Positions 23,999 to 31,535 are shown, numbered from the stretch's first letter. The stretch: DNA of 47,506 nt from Lederbergia galactosidilytica (GCF_017873565.1 NZ_JAGGKH010000028.1:1-47506); one strand, 5' to 3'. The notes: a model not told the origin generated them from the letters alone. Numbers and translations: made by a program.

Positions 23999-24047
23999 TT
24001 GTTTAAGTCCCCTTTATTAGATATACTCTAATTATTATAGAGGGAGG
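23999..24047 (+). promoter_or_regulatory. promoter and ribosome site of the SEFIR gene
   Basis: TTGTTT (23999-24004) and TATACT (24022-24027) are 17 bp apart, and AGGGAGG (24041-24047) lies 7 bases before the ATG. The gene therefore has its own plus-strand promoter against the late operon. Confidence 0.7.
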
Positions 24048-24054
24048 ATAAATA

Positions 24055-25008
24055 ATGAAAACAGAAATTACAGCTTTTATTTCATACTCTTGGGAATCAG
24101 AAGAAGTAATAAGTTTTGCCAATTGGCTTGCTAATTTTATTGAAAAATATAATATAAAGGTTAATTTGGACCAATTAGATGTTTTTCCAGGAAGCAACTT
24201 ACAGAAATTTATGGAACAAGGACTTAATAAAAGTAGATATATTCTCCCTATTGTTACTGAATCATATAAGAATAAAATGGATGACCCTAAAACAGGTGTT
24301 GGTACAGAAGTGGCACTCATAAAGAGTCTACAGACAAATCCTTATATTATTCCCATAGTACATAGTGAAAAAACAATTGATTTCCCTGAAATATTTGAAG
24401 GGAAATTTGCTACAAAAGTTGATATGTCTAATCCAACTTCTATTAAAAACAAGGATGAACTCTATAAATTAATTTCAGTTATTGCTGATAACGAAGGAAT
24501 ATTACCTACTTCAGTTAATTCACCAATAGAAAAATATGGTGTAACTGCAATGCAACTAAAATTATACTCAACTATTTTTGGCAATATGCAATTTGACACT
24601 AAACTTCAAGATTCTGTTAAATTTTATTATGCAAATAATGATGGCGATTTTTACTTTGGCAAAGAAAAAATGTCCTTTACAACACATTGGTCAACTCGTG
24701 GAAGGGATTCAATATACTCATACAATAAAGTACAAACCTTTTGTAAAATACCAGCACTTAATGATCTTGATAAAATAAAACAAATATCGGATATTCAAAA
24801 GTTCTCCCAGGATAATTTTAAATGGGATGGTACGTTCTATATAGGTGATGGTCTACTTTGGATTAACAAACATGATATAGTTGCAATTGGATTAGTAAAG
24901 AATATTTTTAAAGATCAGGATAATGAAATTAATTGTTTTGTTGAATTTGAGTATAAAATCTTAAATCCAATAGAAAATGAAAGTATTTTCGAAGAGGCTA
25001 GGGTATAA
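24055..25008 (+). CDS. SEFIR (TIR-like) domain protein, probable defence effector, 317 aa
   Basis: Residues 1-140 carry the SEFIR pattern: AFISYSWESEEVISFANWLA, VNLDQLDVFPGSNLQKFMEQ, GLNKSRYILPIVTESY and GVGTEVALIKSL (likely catalytic Glu), then YIIPIVHSE. The C-terminal 170 residues are beta-rich and unrecognised. SEFIR proteins are known single-gene anti-phage systems that deplete NAD+; the same role is inferred here. It is inserted between terL and the portal gene on the opposite strand with its own promoter and terminator, and is more AT-rich than its neighbours. Confidence 0.85.
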   Translation: MKTEITAFISYSWESEEVISFANWLANFIEKYNIKVNLDQLDVFPGSNLQKFMEQGLNKSRYILPIVTESYKNKMDDPKTGVGTEVALIKSLQTNPYIIPIVHSEKTIDFPEIFEGKFATKVDMSNPTSIKNKDELYKLISVIADNEGILPTSVNSPIEKYGVTAMQLKLYSTIFGNMQFDTKLQDSVKFYYANNDGDFYFGKEKMSFTTHWSTRGRDSIYSYNKVQTFCKIPALNDLDKIKQISDIQKFSQDNFKWDGTFYIGDGLLWINKHDIVAIGLVKNIFKDQDNEINCFVEFEYKILNPIENESIFEEARV

Positions 25009-25024
25009 CTAGTCTCTTTCTTTA
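24991..25024 (+). terminator. terminator after the SEFIR gene
   Basis: AAGAGGCTAG (24992-25001) pairs with CTAGTCTCTT (25009-25018) over ten pairs with one G-U, followed by a T-rich tail. It overlaps the stop codon and the end of terL. Confidence 0.7.
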
Positions 25025-26749
25025 TCTATAAATTTCTTCAATCAATTCATCCATTCCCTCATCATTAACCTCATCCATATGGAACATTGTTTCTTTATGG
25101 GCAACTAAAAAAGCAACATATCCATCAATTTTCTTTTTGGACTGTCGCTTTGAAGGTGCCTTCATGCCGTTGATATTTTTAACTACAACGACATTCAAGG
25201 TGCAATATATGAATAATGGGTTATCTGTGAACAAACGCCCTTCATAGATTAATAGTTCGGAATCATCCACCATAGCATTCATAACATTTGGATACTGGTT
25301 AACGGCCACACATTCTAGACCAATGTTTTCGATCTTCTCAATCAGTTTTTCTGACATAGCCGGGTCATAGTTAATCTGCTGCACATCATAAAGTTCAATA
25401 CACTCCACGATATATTCATAGACTTGATCTTGATCGATCATTTTGCCATCACAAAATTGGACAAATCCTTTTTCCGCTAAGTCAGTATAAGGTACGTTGT
25501 CCTCTTTTTCTCGTGTGTCAATATTTTCAGTTGGAATGAAGTACATTTGCTTAACTTTAAGTATTGATCTACCCTCTTCATCATGCGTGGGGAAATTGAG
25601 ACTCACGCATGTTAAGTCAGTCGTCTTAGATAAATCCAATCCAATGTAACAAGTTAATCCTTCCAGATCTCCAAGATCATCCACTAAAATATGTTCCACT
25701 TGATCTTGTTCAAAATAGTTTTCCGCAGCATTAACAAACACATTTAAATGCTTGGATAGAAACTCAGCCTTTTTATGGGCGGATCGAGCAGCAGTAATGA
25801 ACTCAGTTTCCAATGCACTCATAGTAACGGAAATACCGATGTTAGGATTGACCATTGCCCAAACTTTTCGGTCTGTCCAATCATATCCTTTGTTCGGCTC
25901 ATAGATCATAACAAAGGATGAATCATTGTCATCATTTTTCAAAACTTCTTTGGCTTCACGATAAACGCGCATTCCAACAGAGGATGAACCTTTTCCTGCA
26001 GTAGAAATATTAAACATGAGTGGTTCTGGTCTGTTGATTTGGGCAGATTTAAAGTTATCGTATTGTTCCATCTTTTCTTGAGCATGCAGCTCATCATTTA
26101 GAACAAAGTGTGGGTTAGAACCCTCAATAAAACCAATGTTCTTCGTGACAGCCATAAATGTATTTTGATAGGCAAGATCATCATGAATATAATCGTAAGT
26201 AACTGACGAAACAGTACCTTTTGGGCCTTTATAAATTGTACTATCTTCCATCAATGCTTCATGATTCAATATTGTAGATGCAAAAGGCTTGGCTGCATAT
26301 TGCGCTTGAGTAAAATCACTTGCACAAGCATAACAATCAGCACCAAGAACACCTTCGCCATACATGGCATAACCAAGACCACCGACCGCCAATAATGTTT
26401 TACCATTCTTTTTAGGAACCTGAATATATGCTTCACGAATAACACGGACAATATCGCCCTTTTCGTTTTCATGTACCCAACCATAAATATTGGAAAAGAT
26501 GAATTTTTGCCAATCCTCTAATATAAGTGGTTGTCCAGCCAAATCCCCCTTAACATGACGAATAAATGTCTGGACCCAATCCATCATTTCATTAGCACGA
26601 TCTACATCAAACCAAATGTCCTTACGCTTTTTCCATCTGTAATAACGATCTACAGCTAATTTAATTGTATCGGGGTATTTCTTAGGACTTCGCCTTACTT
26701 TTCTAGCGTAAACATCAGCATAATTTACGCCACGTTTGATTTCTGTCAC
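25022..26749 (-). CDS. terL: terminase large subunit, 575 aa
   Basis: It is the ATP-driven packaging motor and nuclease. The N-terminal ATPase has Walker A-like YIQVPKKNGKTLLAV and Walker B-type HFVLNDELHA; the C-terminal RNase-H-like nuclease has YIGLDLSKTTDLTC and INYDPAMSEKLIEKI. The sequence fits the HK97-type Terminase_1 family and the length is normal. The start is GTG overlapping the TerS end region. Confidence 0.95.
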   Translation of the reverse strand: MTEIKRGVNYADVYARKVRRSPKKYPDTIKLAVDRYYRWKKRKDIWFDVDRANEMMDWVQTFIRHVKGDLAGQPLILEDWQKFIFSNIYGWVHENEKGDIVRVIREAYIQVPKKNGKTLLAVGGLGYAMYGEGVLGADCYACASDFTQAQYAAKPFASTILNHEALMEDSTIYKGPKGTVSSVTYDYIHDDLAYQNTFMAVTKNIGFIEGSNPHFVLNDELHAQEKMEQYDNFKSAQINRPEPLMFNISTAGKGSSSVGMRVYREAKEVLKNDDNDSSFVMIYEPNKGYDWTDRKVWAMVNPNIGISVTMSALETEFITAARSAHKKAEFLSKHLNVFVNAAENYFEQDQVEHILVDDLGDLEGLTCYIGLDLSKTTDLTCVSLNFPTHDEEGRSILKVKQMYFIPTENIDTREKEDNVPYTDLAEKGFVQFCDGKMIDQDQVYEYIVECIELYDVQQINYDPAMSEKLIEKIENIGLECVAVNQYPNVMNAMVDDSELLIYEGRLFTDNPLFIYCTLNVVVVKNINGMKAPSKRQSKKKIDGYVAFLVAHKETMFHMDEVNDEGMDELIEEIYR

Positions 26750-26754
26750 ATAAA

Positions 26755-27198
26755 TCAGCCACCTGCCTTACTGCGCCACTTATTTCTATGCGCATCCAAT
26801 TGACTTACTTTCTTTTCTGGTTTCTCCATCTTTTCATCTTTACGAACAGAAGAACCACCAGTAACTCCATTGCCATTTTTCCCTTTATTGGTAAGGCCCA
26901 ATAAATCAAGTGCTTTCGTTTTCTTTTCGGACCAAGTTTCCACCTGTTGGGCCAATGGATGTTTGGAATTATTGGTTGCTCCGGCCTTATTCGTATGCCT
27001 TTGAGTAGATGGGAAACCTTTATCTTTCCATTCTATAAACATGGTTTGATAGATTTCAAAAATATCAAGATAGGATTCAATCAAAGGGTCTAGTGTTTTC
27101 GTGTAAATGTCCGCTTCAAGCATGATTTTAAGGATCCTATCTTTCTCAGCTTCCGTCTTTTCAACAACGATTTTTCTACGTTCTTTTTTAGTGGACAA
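26755..27198 (-). CDS. terS: terminase small subunit, P27 family, 147 aa
   Basis: The TTG start follows GGGGGGTGTAAA. YTKTLDPLIESYLDIFEIYQ, then NSKHPLAQQVETWSEKKTKA and LDLLGLT are typical of P27-type TerS. The basic C-terminus (VSQLDAHRNKWRSKAGG) also fits. It recognises the packaging site, which probably lies just upstream (27199-27300). Confidence 0.85.
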   Translation of the reverse strand: MSTKKERRKIVVEKTEAEKDRILKIMLEADIYTKTLDPLIESYLDIFEIYQTMFIEWKDKGFPSTQRHTNKAGATNNSKHPLAQQVETWSEKKTKALDLLGLTNKGKNGNGVTGGSSVRKDEKMEKPEKKVSQLDAHRNKWRSKAGG

Positions 27199-27300
27199 TT
27201 TACACCCCCCTTTATTTTTTTAAAATTTTGTCCAACGATGCGTTTACCTCCCCTGCTACCTATCTCCCCGCCCATATAAAAAAATTATTTTGTAGGGGGG
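27199..27300. other. cos: probable packaging (cos) region
   Basis: This is a non-coding gap between the HNH gene and terS with G- and C-rich blocks (CCCCCC at about 27208, CTCCCCGCCC at about 27263, GTAGGGGGGC at about 27292) around A/T runs. In cos-type phages with the HNH-TerS-TerL order the cohesive ends lie here. The exact cut cannot be read from sequence alone. Confidence 0.4.
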
Positions 27301-27675
27301 CTATCCGAAATACGAAGGGAAAACAGTCCTTTTCTTATCCTCATTTTCTTCAATTGTGTGACATTGTGGGCATAAAAGTCTTAAATTGTTAGGATCCAGT
27401 TTCAATGTCTCATCTTCACTGATTGGAATGACATGATGGACATGAGCACGTCTACCAAAGACAAACTTCTTGCACCTTTGACAGTAGCCGCGTTCTCTTT
27501 CATATACAAACGAGCGCATAGACTCCCACGCTTTTGAATTGTAAAATGATTTGTTCTTACTATGGTAGATTTCTTTCTTACTTCGCTTGTGCTTTGGTTT
27601 CTTGCGCTTGTGCTCATCACAGTAATAGCCAGTACTTATCTTATTGGAGCAGCCATTAAAGCCACAGTACTTCAT
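27301..27675 (-). CDS. HNH endonuclease, 124 aa
   Basis: An N-terminal zinc knuckle (KYCGFNGCSNKISTGYYCDE) is followed by CQRCKK, HVHHVIPISED and LDPNNLRLLCPQCH, the HNH core with its structural cysteines. HNH proteins adjacent to TerS/TerL stimulate cos cleavage in HK97-type phages. Its start overlaps the previous gene by 4 bp. Confidence 0.92.
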   Translation of the reverse strand: MKYCGFNGCSNKISTGYYCDEHKRKKPKHKRSKKEIYHSKNKSFYNSKAWESMRSFVYERERGYCQRCKKFVFGRRAHVHHVIPISEDETLKLDPNNLRLLCPQCHTIEENEDKKRTVFPSYFG

Positions 27676-28004
27676 TGTTCATCATCAGCATCTAATGCTT
27701 CCTGAATCCTTTTGCGAATGGTCTCTTCTTTCTTCACATTGAAAGGCAATTCAATATCATTATCTTTTGCAAAGGCTCGTAGCTGATCAGCATTCATTTC
27801 ATCTAAACTTTGGGTATCAATTACCTCACCATTGATAGATGTTAAATCAGGACCAGTTGTTAGATCAACGCCACTTATCATTGATTCAGGATCTTTAGTA
27901 ACATCAAACTTTGGCTTCTCACCTTTTGTGACAAATACTATCTTCTTAGCTTTTGTATCCCAATACTCCGTACCGGATATTGTTTTACGAATTGGTACTT
28001 TCAT
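27672..28004 (-). CDS. first gene of the late operon, HeH/LEM-like C-terminus, 110 aa
   Basis: N-terminal beta-rich part (MKVPIRKTISGTEYWDTKAK). The C-terminal LDEMNADQLRAFAKDNDIEL followed by IRKRIQEALDADDEQ is a SAP/HeH-type helix-extension-helix fold often found in phage head-region proteins and thought to bind nucleic acid. GGGAGAGGATAACCT precedes the ATG. Function unknown. Confidence 0.75.
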   Translation of the reverse strand: MKVPIRKTISGTEYWDTKAKKIVFVTKGEKPKFDVTKDPESMISGVDLTTGPDLTSINGEVIDTQSLDEMNADQLRAFAKDNDIELPFNVKKEETIRKRIQEALDADDEQ

Positions 28005-28031
28005 AGGTTATCCTCTCCCTTTAATGAAATA

Positions 28032-28072
28032 TAAAAAGACACCCGAGTAACCAGTGCCTTGGTATCCGTGTT
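28032..28072 (-). terminator. possible terminator in the late-operon leader
   Basis: On the minus strand an imperfect stem (outer ACAC...GTGT, inner ACCA...TGGT) is followed by CTTTTTAT, just before the first late gene. A terminator in front of the late genes would fit antitermination control; the stem is imperfect. Confidence 0.45.
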
Positions 28073-28350
28073 TCTATATTTTTTGATACTACTATCTTAA
28101 CACCGTAAATACGGAAAATCCTGCCATCATCCTGCCAAAAGTCTGCCATTTTTCTGCCACTTGATATTTCACCTATTAATTACAGTTATCCATATCTTAT
28201 AAACTGGGTAACTTACACAAAGGCTGAAAGCCTTGATACCACTATTCCAATTGCATTTCCTTAAAATGAGTTACACATTCGTCTTTTATGGTTATCTAAT
28301 AGGATTAATAAGACTCTTTAGATCAAGATGAACATATCTCGTTAGACAAT
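28073..28350. other. non-coding late control region
   Basis: About 280 bp without a gene between the recombinase-like gene terminator and the late operon. It holds the TGGCAG iterons (28121-28160), a perfect CCGTAAATACGG-type palindrome (about 28102-28114) and A/T-rich possible -10 boxes. I expect the late promoter reads leftward from here. Confidence 0.55.
28121..28160 (-). promoter_or_regulatory. four TGGCAG iterons at exact 11-bp spacing
   Basis: On the minus strand TGGCAG occurs four times (plus-strand TGCCA at 28122, 28133, 28144, 28155), with A/T-rich fillers between. Helically phased repeats just upstream of the late operon suggest the binding array of the late activator; the ArpU-type gene lies about 800 bp upstream. 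Confidence 0.65.
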
Positions 28351-28381
28351 AAAAAAGCCACCCAACAATAAAGTTAGGTGG
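28351..28381 (-). terminator. terminator after the recombinase-like gene
   Basis: CCACCTAAC and GTTGGGTGG arms (28358-28381) with a T run following on the minus strand. It separates early from late transcription. Confidence 0.8.
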
Positions 28382-28384
28382 TAA

Positions 28385-28927
28385 TTATATCTTGAAGTCT
28401 TTCAGAGCCCTGTCCATTGAGTCCTGGTTGATTCCAATGTATCTTAAGGTGATCTTCTCCTCACTGTGATTAAAGATCTCCTGAAGCAAAGCTACGTCTT
28501 TATACTTTATATAGAAATGATACCCGAATGTCTTTCTTAGCGTATGTGTGCCTATCCCATCCAATCCTACGTAGTCTGCTGCTTCTCTTAATATCTTATA
28601 TGCCATACTCCTGCCAATCGGCTTATTCAGACCTTCACGGCTTTTAAACAGGTATTCATCATCTTCTCTATCCTCAATGTATCGCTTCAATTCTCTTTTT
28701 AGTCCTGGAGTCATAAGAATGCGTTTCTGCTTTTGTGTCTTTTGCTCCCTTAAATCAAAGTATGATTTCTTGGCATCCCTTACTCGAAGTGGCAAAATAT
28801 CCGATATTCTCAATCCACTATTTATCCCAGTAACAAACAACATATAATTTCTTTCACTTTGCTGTCGAAGATACTTTTTCATTTCCGCGATCTGATCAGG
28901 ATCCCGAATAGGGTGTACAAAGTTCAT
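28385..28927 (-). CDS. core-only tyrosine recombinase, 180 aa
   Basis: Catalytic residues of the family are present: Arg in SGLRISDILPL, His-x-x-Arg in GTHTLRKTFGYHF, a His in FNHSEEKIT and Tyr in LRYIGIN. The N-terminal arm- and core-binding domains are missing, so it is half the length of the real integrase at 38911. It overlaps the ArpU-type gene by 4 bp. Similar short recombinases sit next to late regulators in other Bacillus phages; their role is unknown. Confidence 0.85.
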   Translation of the reverse strand: MNFVHPIRDPDQIAEMKKYLRQQSERNYMLFVTGINSGLRISDILPLRVRDAKKSYFDLREQKTQKQKRILMTPGLKRELKRYIEDREDDEYLFKSREGLNKPIGRSMAYKILREAADYVGLDGIGTHTLRKTFGYHFYIKYKDVALLQEIFNHSEEKITLRYIGINQDSMDRALKDFKI

Positions 28928-29376
28928 GCGCCTGCCTCCTCTTCTGCATATACTTCAATCCCAAGAGCAAAGGCCAATTTATAGAATGCTTTCGTTTTAT
29001 ATCGGTGATAGGTTCTTTCGCTCATATTAAGCTCGCTATACACCTCATAATCGAATACATCATCCTCAGTCATATATCTCATGATCAAGATGGCTCTTTC
29101 CTTATATCCCAAGCGATTAACAGCCAAAGTGATTCTTTTAATGTACTTTGTTCTTTCCAATTCATAATTTGCATTATTAACTGCAGCTTGTTCAGTGGAG
29201 GAATGAAATTCATTTGTATTAGTTGGTGGAACAAGTGAAAAGCTTTGTGTAACTTTGGGAAGCTGATTTAATTCTTGTGTGAGCAGCATGACTCTGTATC
29301 TTTCCAATGCGCCCTCCACTTCTTCTTTCGTGGCTTTACGATCTATTGCCGATAAATGAAAATCAAGCTGTTTCAT
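28924..29376 (-). CDS. ArpU-family late transcription regulator, 150 aa
   Basis: ERTKYIKRITLAVNRLGYKE, RAILIMRYMTEDDVFDYEVY and SELNMSERTYHRYKTKAFYK form a sigma-region-4-like helix-turn-helix of the ArpU/RinA-type regulators that switch on phage late genes. The N-terminal region is variable. The likely target is the TGGCAG array at 28121-28160. Confidence 0.88.
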   Translation of the reverse strand: MKQLDFHLSAIDRKATKEEVEGALERYRVMLLTQELNQLPKVTQSFSLVPPTNTNEFHSSTEQAAVNNANYELERTKYIKRITLAVNRLGYKERAILIMRYMTEDDVFDYEVYSELNMSERTYHRYKTKAFYKLAFALGIEVYAEEEAGA

Positions 29377-29393
29377 AATCTCTAACCTCCCAT

Positions 29394-29576
29394 TTATTTT
29401 TGGCGAATGGCGCCGCCTTTTCCTCTGCCATAAATTGGTCTGTCCATCCCCATAAGACTTTTCAATTCGGAATTTGAAAAACGCTCTTCTTTACGCTTCT
29501 TTTTAGCCTTTTCTTTCTTCACGGCCATATGGTCTTTCTTCCAAACTTTTAATTGATCTTTTAAACTACGGTTCAT
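29394..29576 (-). CDS. small basic phage protein, 60 aa
   Basis: AAGGAAGTGAGAAT precedes the chosen ATG (MNRSLKDQLKVWKKDHMAVK). The product is highly basic with a KKEKAKKKRKEERF run and ends IYGRGKGGAIRQK. Such proteins are common just upstream of ArpU genes in Bacillus phages; function unknown. Confidence 0.7.
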   Translation of the reverse strand: MNRSLKDQLKVWKKDHMAVKKEKAKKKRKEERFSNSELKSLMGMDRPIYGRGKGGAIRQK

Positions 29577-29594
29577 ATTCTCACTTCCTTTTTT

Positions 29595-29641
29595 AAAAAT
29601 AAAAAGGACACCAAACAACGTTTTAACGTCATTCAGTGTCC
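29595..29641 (-). terminator. terminator between early and middle genes
   Basis: A long stem starts GGACAC (minus strand) and ends GTGTCC, with inner ACG/CGT pairing, followed by TTTTTATTTTT. It would limit transcription into the ArpU-type gene. Confidence 0.75.
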
Positions 29642-29663
29642 GTCGGTTCTTCCGTAAGGACTG

Positions 29664-29831
29664 TTATTTAGTTAAATATCTTATTATCACTGGTAAAATC
29701 ACAATTAATGCTAAACATGAATAAGTTATCTTTTGATGCTTTAACATCGGATTCCAGATATATTTTTCAAATGGCCCCATTATCGGTTTGCAAATATAAT
29801 CATCGTAAAAATTTCCAAACTTCTGCATCAT
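29664..29831 (-). CDS. small membrane protein, 55 aa
   Basis: The ATG overlaps the stop of the upstream gene (ATATGA junction) with AGGAAG nearby. MMQKFGNFYDDYICKPIMG is followed by a C-terminal helix ITYSCLALIVILPVIIRYL, so it is probably a single-pass protein. Unrecognised. Confidence 0.6.
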   Translation of the reverse strand: MMQKFGNFYDDYICKPIMGPFEKYIWNPMLKHQKITYSCLALIVILPVIIRYLTK

Positions 29832-30013
29832 ATAACTTCCTGCCCTTCTATTCTCACTCGCTCGCTACGATCAATATCTAAGACAATCCCGTTTTTCCAA
29901 ATAATTAAATCCTGCCCAAACTTTTTAGGAGTAACTTTAGTTTTTTTACCATTCTGTATAATATAAAGAGCATTTTCAGTTAAATTTATTTCCGCAATTT
30001 GATTTTCTTTCAC
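29828..30013 (-). CDS. xtrA: XtrA/YqaO-like phage protein, 61 aa
   Basis: NQIAEINLTENALYIIQNGK, then PKKFGQDLIIW and DIDRSERVRIEGQEVI resemble the small XtrA/YqaO proteins of PBSX and skin, which lie in the early-to-late transition region. Function unknown. GGAGGGGTTCTG precedes the start. Confidence 0.65.
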   Translation of the reverse strand: MKENQIAEINLTENALYIIQNGKKTKVTPKKFGQDLIIWKNGIVLDIDRSERVRIEGQEVI

Positions 30014-30031
30014 CAGAACCCCTCCAATTTG

Positions 30032-30078
30032 TGGTAAAATTGAATTAGGCTGTCAGGAGAGATCCTGGCTTTTTTATT
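30032..30078 (+). ncRNA. candidate short antisense RNA
   Basis: An extended -10 box (TGGTAAAAT, 30032-30040) on the plus strand is followed within about 12 bases by a terminator hairpin, GTCAGGA...TCCTGGC, with seven T residues ending near 30077. The whole unit could make an RNA of about 30 nt, opposite to the early operon and overlapping the end of the 39-aa gene. No good -35 box is seen. Confidence 0.4.
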
Positions 30079-30193
30079 TGTCTTCGTGCTCAACGGCTTC
30101 TAGATATTTCCCACAATGCGGACATTTCTTTTTGGGAACAATTTCAAATTGTAATTCATTCACTTCACATTCCTCGCAGACATATTCGATCAT
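30074..30193 (-). CDS. zinc-ribbon-like protein, 39 aa
   Basis: CEEC and CPHC pairs separated by about 18 residues (MIEYVCEECEVNELQFE..., KKKCPHCGKYLEAVEH) form a rubredoxin-like zinc ribbon. The start ATG follows immediately on the stop of the upstream gene. Probably a small nucleic-acid- or protein-binding phage factor. Confidence 0.65.
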   Translation of the reverse strand: MIEYVCEECEVNELQFEIVPKKKCPHCGKYLEAVEHEDK

Positions 30194-30325
30194 TTAAAAC
30201 ATTCCCTTGTTTAAAATACGTTCCTCATATAAATCTTCTAATTCCGGTGTACTTTTTAATTGGAGAATGCTTTTATCAATGCCAGTACGTTTGGTTAATT
30301 CATGAATAAGTTCTTCTCTACTCAT
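30194..30325 (-). CDS. BH0509-like small protein, 43 aa
   Basis: MSREELIHELTKRTGIDKSI followed by STPELEDLYEERI resembles the BH0509 family of tiny Bacillus proteins (the TREE...ELEDLY pattern). Its ATG overlaps the previous stop. Function unknown. Confidence 0.6.
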   Translation of the reverse strand: MSREELIHELTKRTGIDKSILQLKSTPELEDLYEERILNKGMF

Positions 30326-30624
30326 AAACGGACAAACCTTTCATTTTGATATTCATCTGCTGTAGAGATCAGCCAGTCAATATCCTCTGGTTTGATACAG
30401 CGCTCATATTCCCAGTTGCCTTTAATATCTTTTAATCTTTCATTCAAGGACCTTTCATCTCTTCCCTCTTGAATAAATTCCTCGTTGATCCAGCCTGTTG
30501 TATAATCATTTTTCAAAAGGTAATCCACTTGTTCGTTTAATGCGTCCATACGAATGTTAAGGACAATAAACCATTTGTTTCGATACTTTACCTGCTGCCC
30601 AATTTTGTATTTCAACTCGTGCAT
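30322..30624 (-). CDS. hypothetical phage protein, 100 aa
   Basis: AGGAGTGAATAAAA precedes the ATG. KYKIGQQVKYRNKWFIVLNI suggests an N-terminal small beta-barrel (SH3-like), followed by a helical region (RSLNERLKDIKGNWEYER) and PEDIDWLISTADEYQNE. No family is recognised. Part of the string of small early genes. Confidence 0.65.
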   Translation of the reverse strand: MHELKYKIGQQVKYRNKWFIVLNIRMDALNEQVDYLLKNDYTTGWINEEFIQEGRDERSLNERLKDIKGNWEYERCIKPEDIDWLISTADEYQNERFVRL

Positions 30625-30665
30625 TTTTATTCACTCCTAATGTTGTTTTTTGTTCGGACTGTAAA

Positions 30666-30908
30666 CTAATAAGTGATGTAACTTATAAGGGAATCTGCGA
30701 ACGATAGTTTGTAAACACTCATTTTGTGCATTAACCAACTTATGTCTTTGCCGGATATATGAATTTTAAAAAACCCTTTAAATTCTTCATCCGATAATTC
30801 TAATCGGTGTTCATTTGCACATTCCTTCACCATATCAAAATGCCACTTTGTCTTTTCGTTGATTACTAATTCATCTTCAAGATGTTCATATTGAATTACG
30901 TATTTCAT
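30666..30908 (-). CDS. hypothetical phage protein, 80 aa
   Basis: AAGGAGTGAAAAT precedes the ATG. The protein (MKYVIQYEHLEDELVINEKT, ending KLSFADSLISYITY) is a small mixed alpha/beta protein without a motif I recognise. Confidence 0.6.
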   Translation of the reverse strand: MKYVIQYEHLEDELVINEKTKWHFDMVKECANEHRLELSDEEFKGFFKIHISGKDISWLMHKMSVYKLSFADSLISYITY

Positions 30909-30943
30909 ATTTTCACTCCTTCACAATTTGTTTCAATTGCACT

Positions 30944-31171
30944 CTATCCCCAGTGTCCATTGCGTTTCATAATTTCAATGACTTCATCTGCATAGGGTTC
31001 ATCTGTATTAATGACAAGGTATGTGTTTTCTTTCTTGCCTTTCTTTTTCCTTTGCTTATTAATGGATTCTAAGGCGCACTCTAATTGCGTTCTTGCAAGT
31101 GCATCAGCGTCCCAAATATCGTTATCTTTTACAACTGTAAACTTCTTTTGTATGCCTTCTAGATTAGCCAC
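30944..31171 (-). CDS. hypothetical phage protein, 75 aa, GTG start
   Basis: AAAGGAGAATGTAA precedes a GTG (MANLEGIQKKFTVVKDNDIW). The C-terminal half reads YLVINTDEPYADEVIEIMKR, a small alpha/beta pattern. No family recognised; early operon. Confidence 0.6.
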   Translation of the reverse strand: MANLEGIQKKFTVVKDNDIWDADALARTQLECALESINKQRKKKGKKENTYLVINTDEPYADEVIEIMKRNGHWG

Positions 31172-31204
31172 TTACATTCTCCTTTCAATATGTCGCTTTT
31201 TGTG

Positions 31205-31387
31205 TCAACTCCGGCCAAACTTTTCCTTATACTTTTCATCCCACTTGGTTAACTTCCCTATAATTTCATGCAAGTTCTTTATTTGAGTTTTATTTAATGC
31301 TTCTACTGCAATGTCCATATTTATAATGACTTTTACACTTGTTTTACTTAATGCTTTTCTTTTGTTTCCTCCCATTGTGTCGTTCAA
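31205..31387 (-). CDS. hypothetical phage protein, 60 aa
   Basis: It starts at TTG (MNDTMGGNKRKALSKTSVKV) near AAGGCGAG; ATG at the fifth codon is an alternative. It overlaps the upstream gene. HEIIGKLTKWDEKYKEKF is helical and basic. Unknown. Confidence 0.5.
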   Translation of the reverse strand: MNDTMGGNKRKALSKTSVKVIINMDIAVEALNKTQIKNLHEIIGKLTKWDEKYKEKFGRS

Positions 31388-31535
31388 CTCGCCTTCTCAC
31401 GGGTATTCCATGCTTATTTACAATCTTTGTTTTATAACCATCCCGGATGAGCTCTTTTTTCTCCCATTTGGATAAATGGCCCGCGACGACAAGTGTTTGG
31501 CCGTCGCGGCGTTTGTAGAAAACTTCAATATCCAT
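31344..31535 (-). CDS. hypothetical basic phage protein, 63 aa
   Basis: The ATG overlaps the dUTPase stop. MDIEVFYKRRDGQTLVVAGH, then KWEKKELIRDGYKTKIV and a very basic C-terminus (RRRVERHNGRKQKKSIK), compatible with nucleic-acid binding. No family recognised. Confidence 0.55.
   Translation of the reverse strand: MDIEVFYKRRDGQTLVVAGHLSKWEKKELIRDGYKTKIVNKHGIPVRRRVERHNGRKQKKSIK

Noticed and set aside
28121-28160. CRISPR array
   Set aside because: The repeat unit is only 6 conserved bases in 11, with no spacers of normal length and no cas genes.
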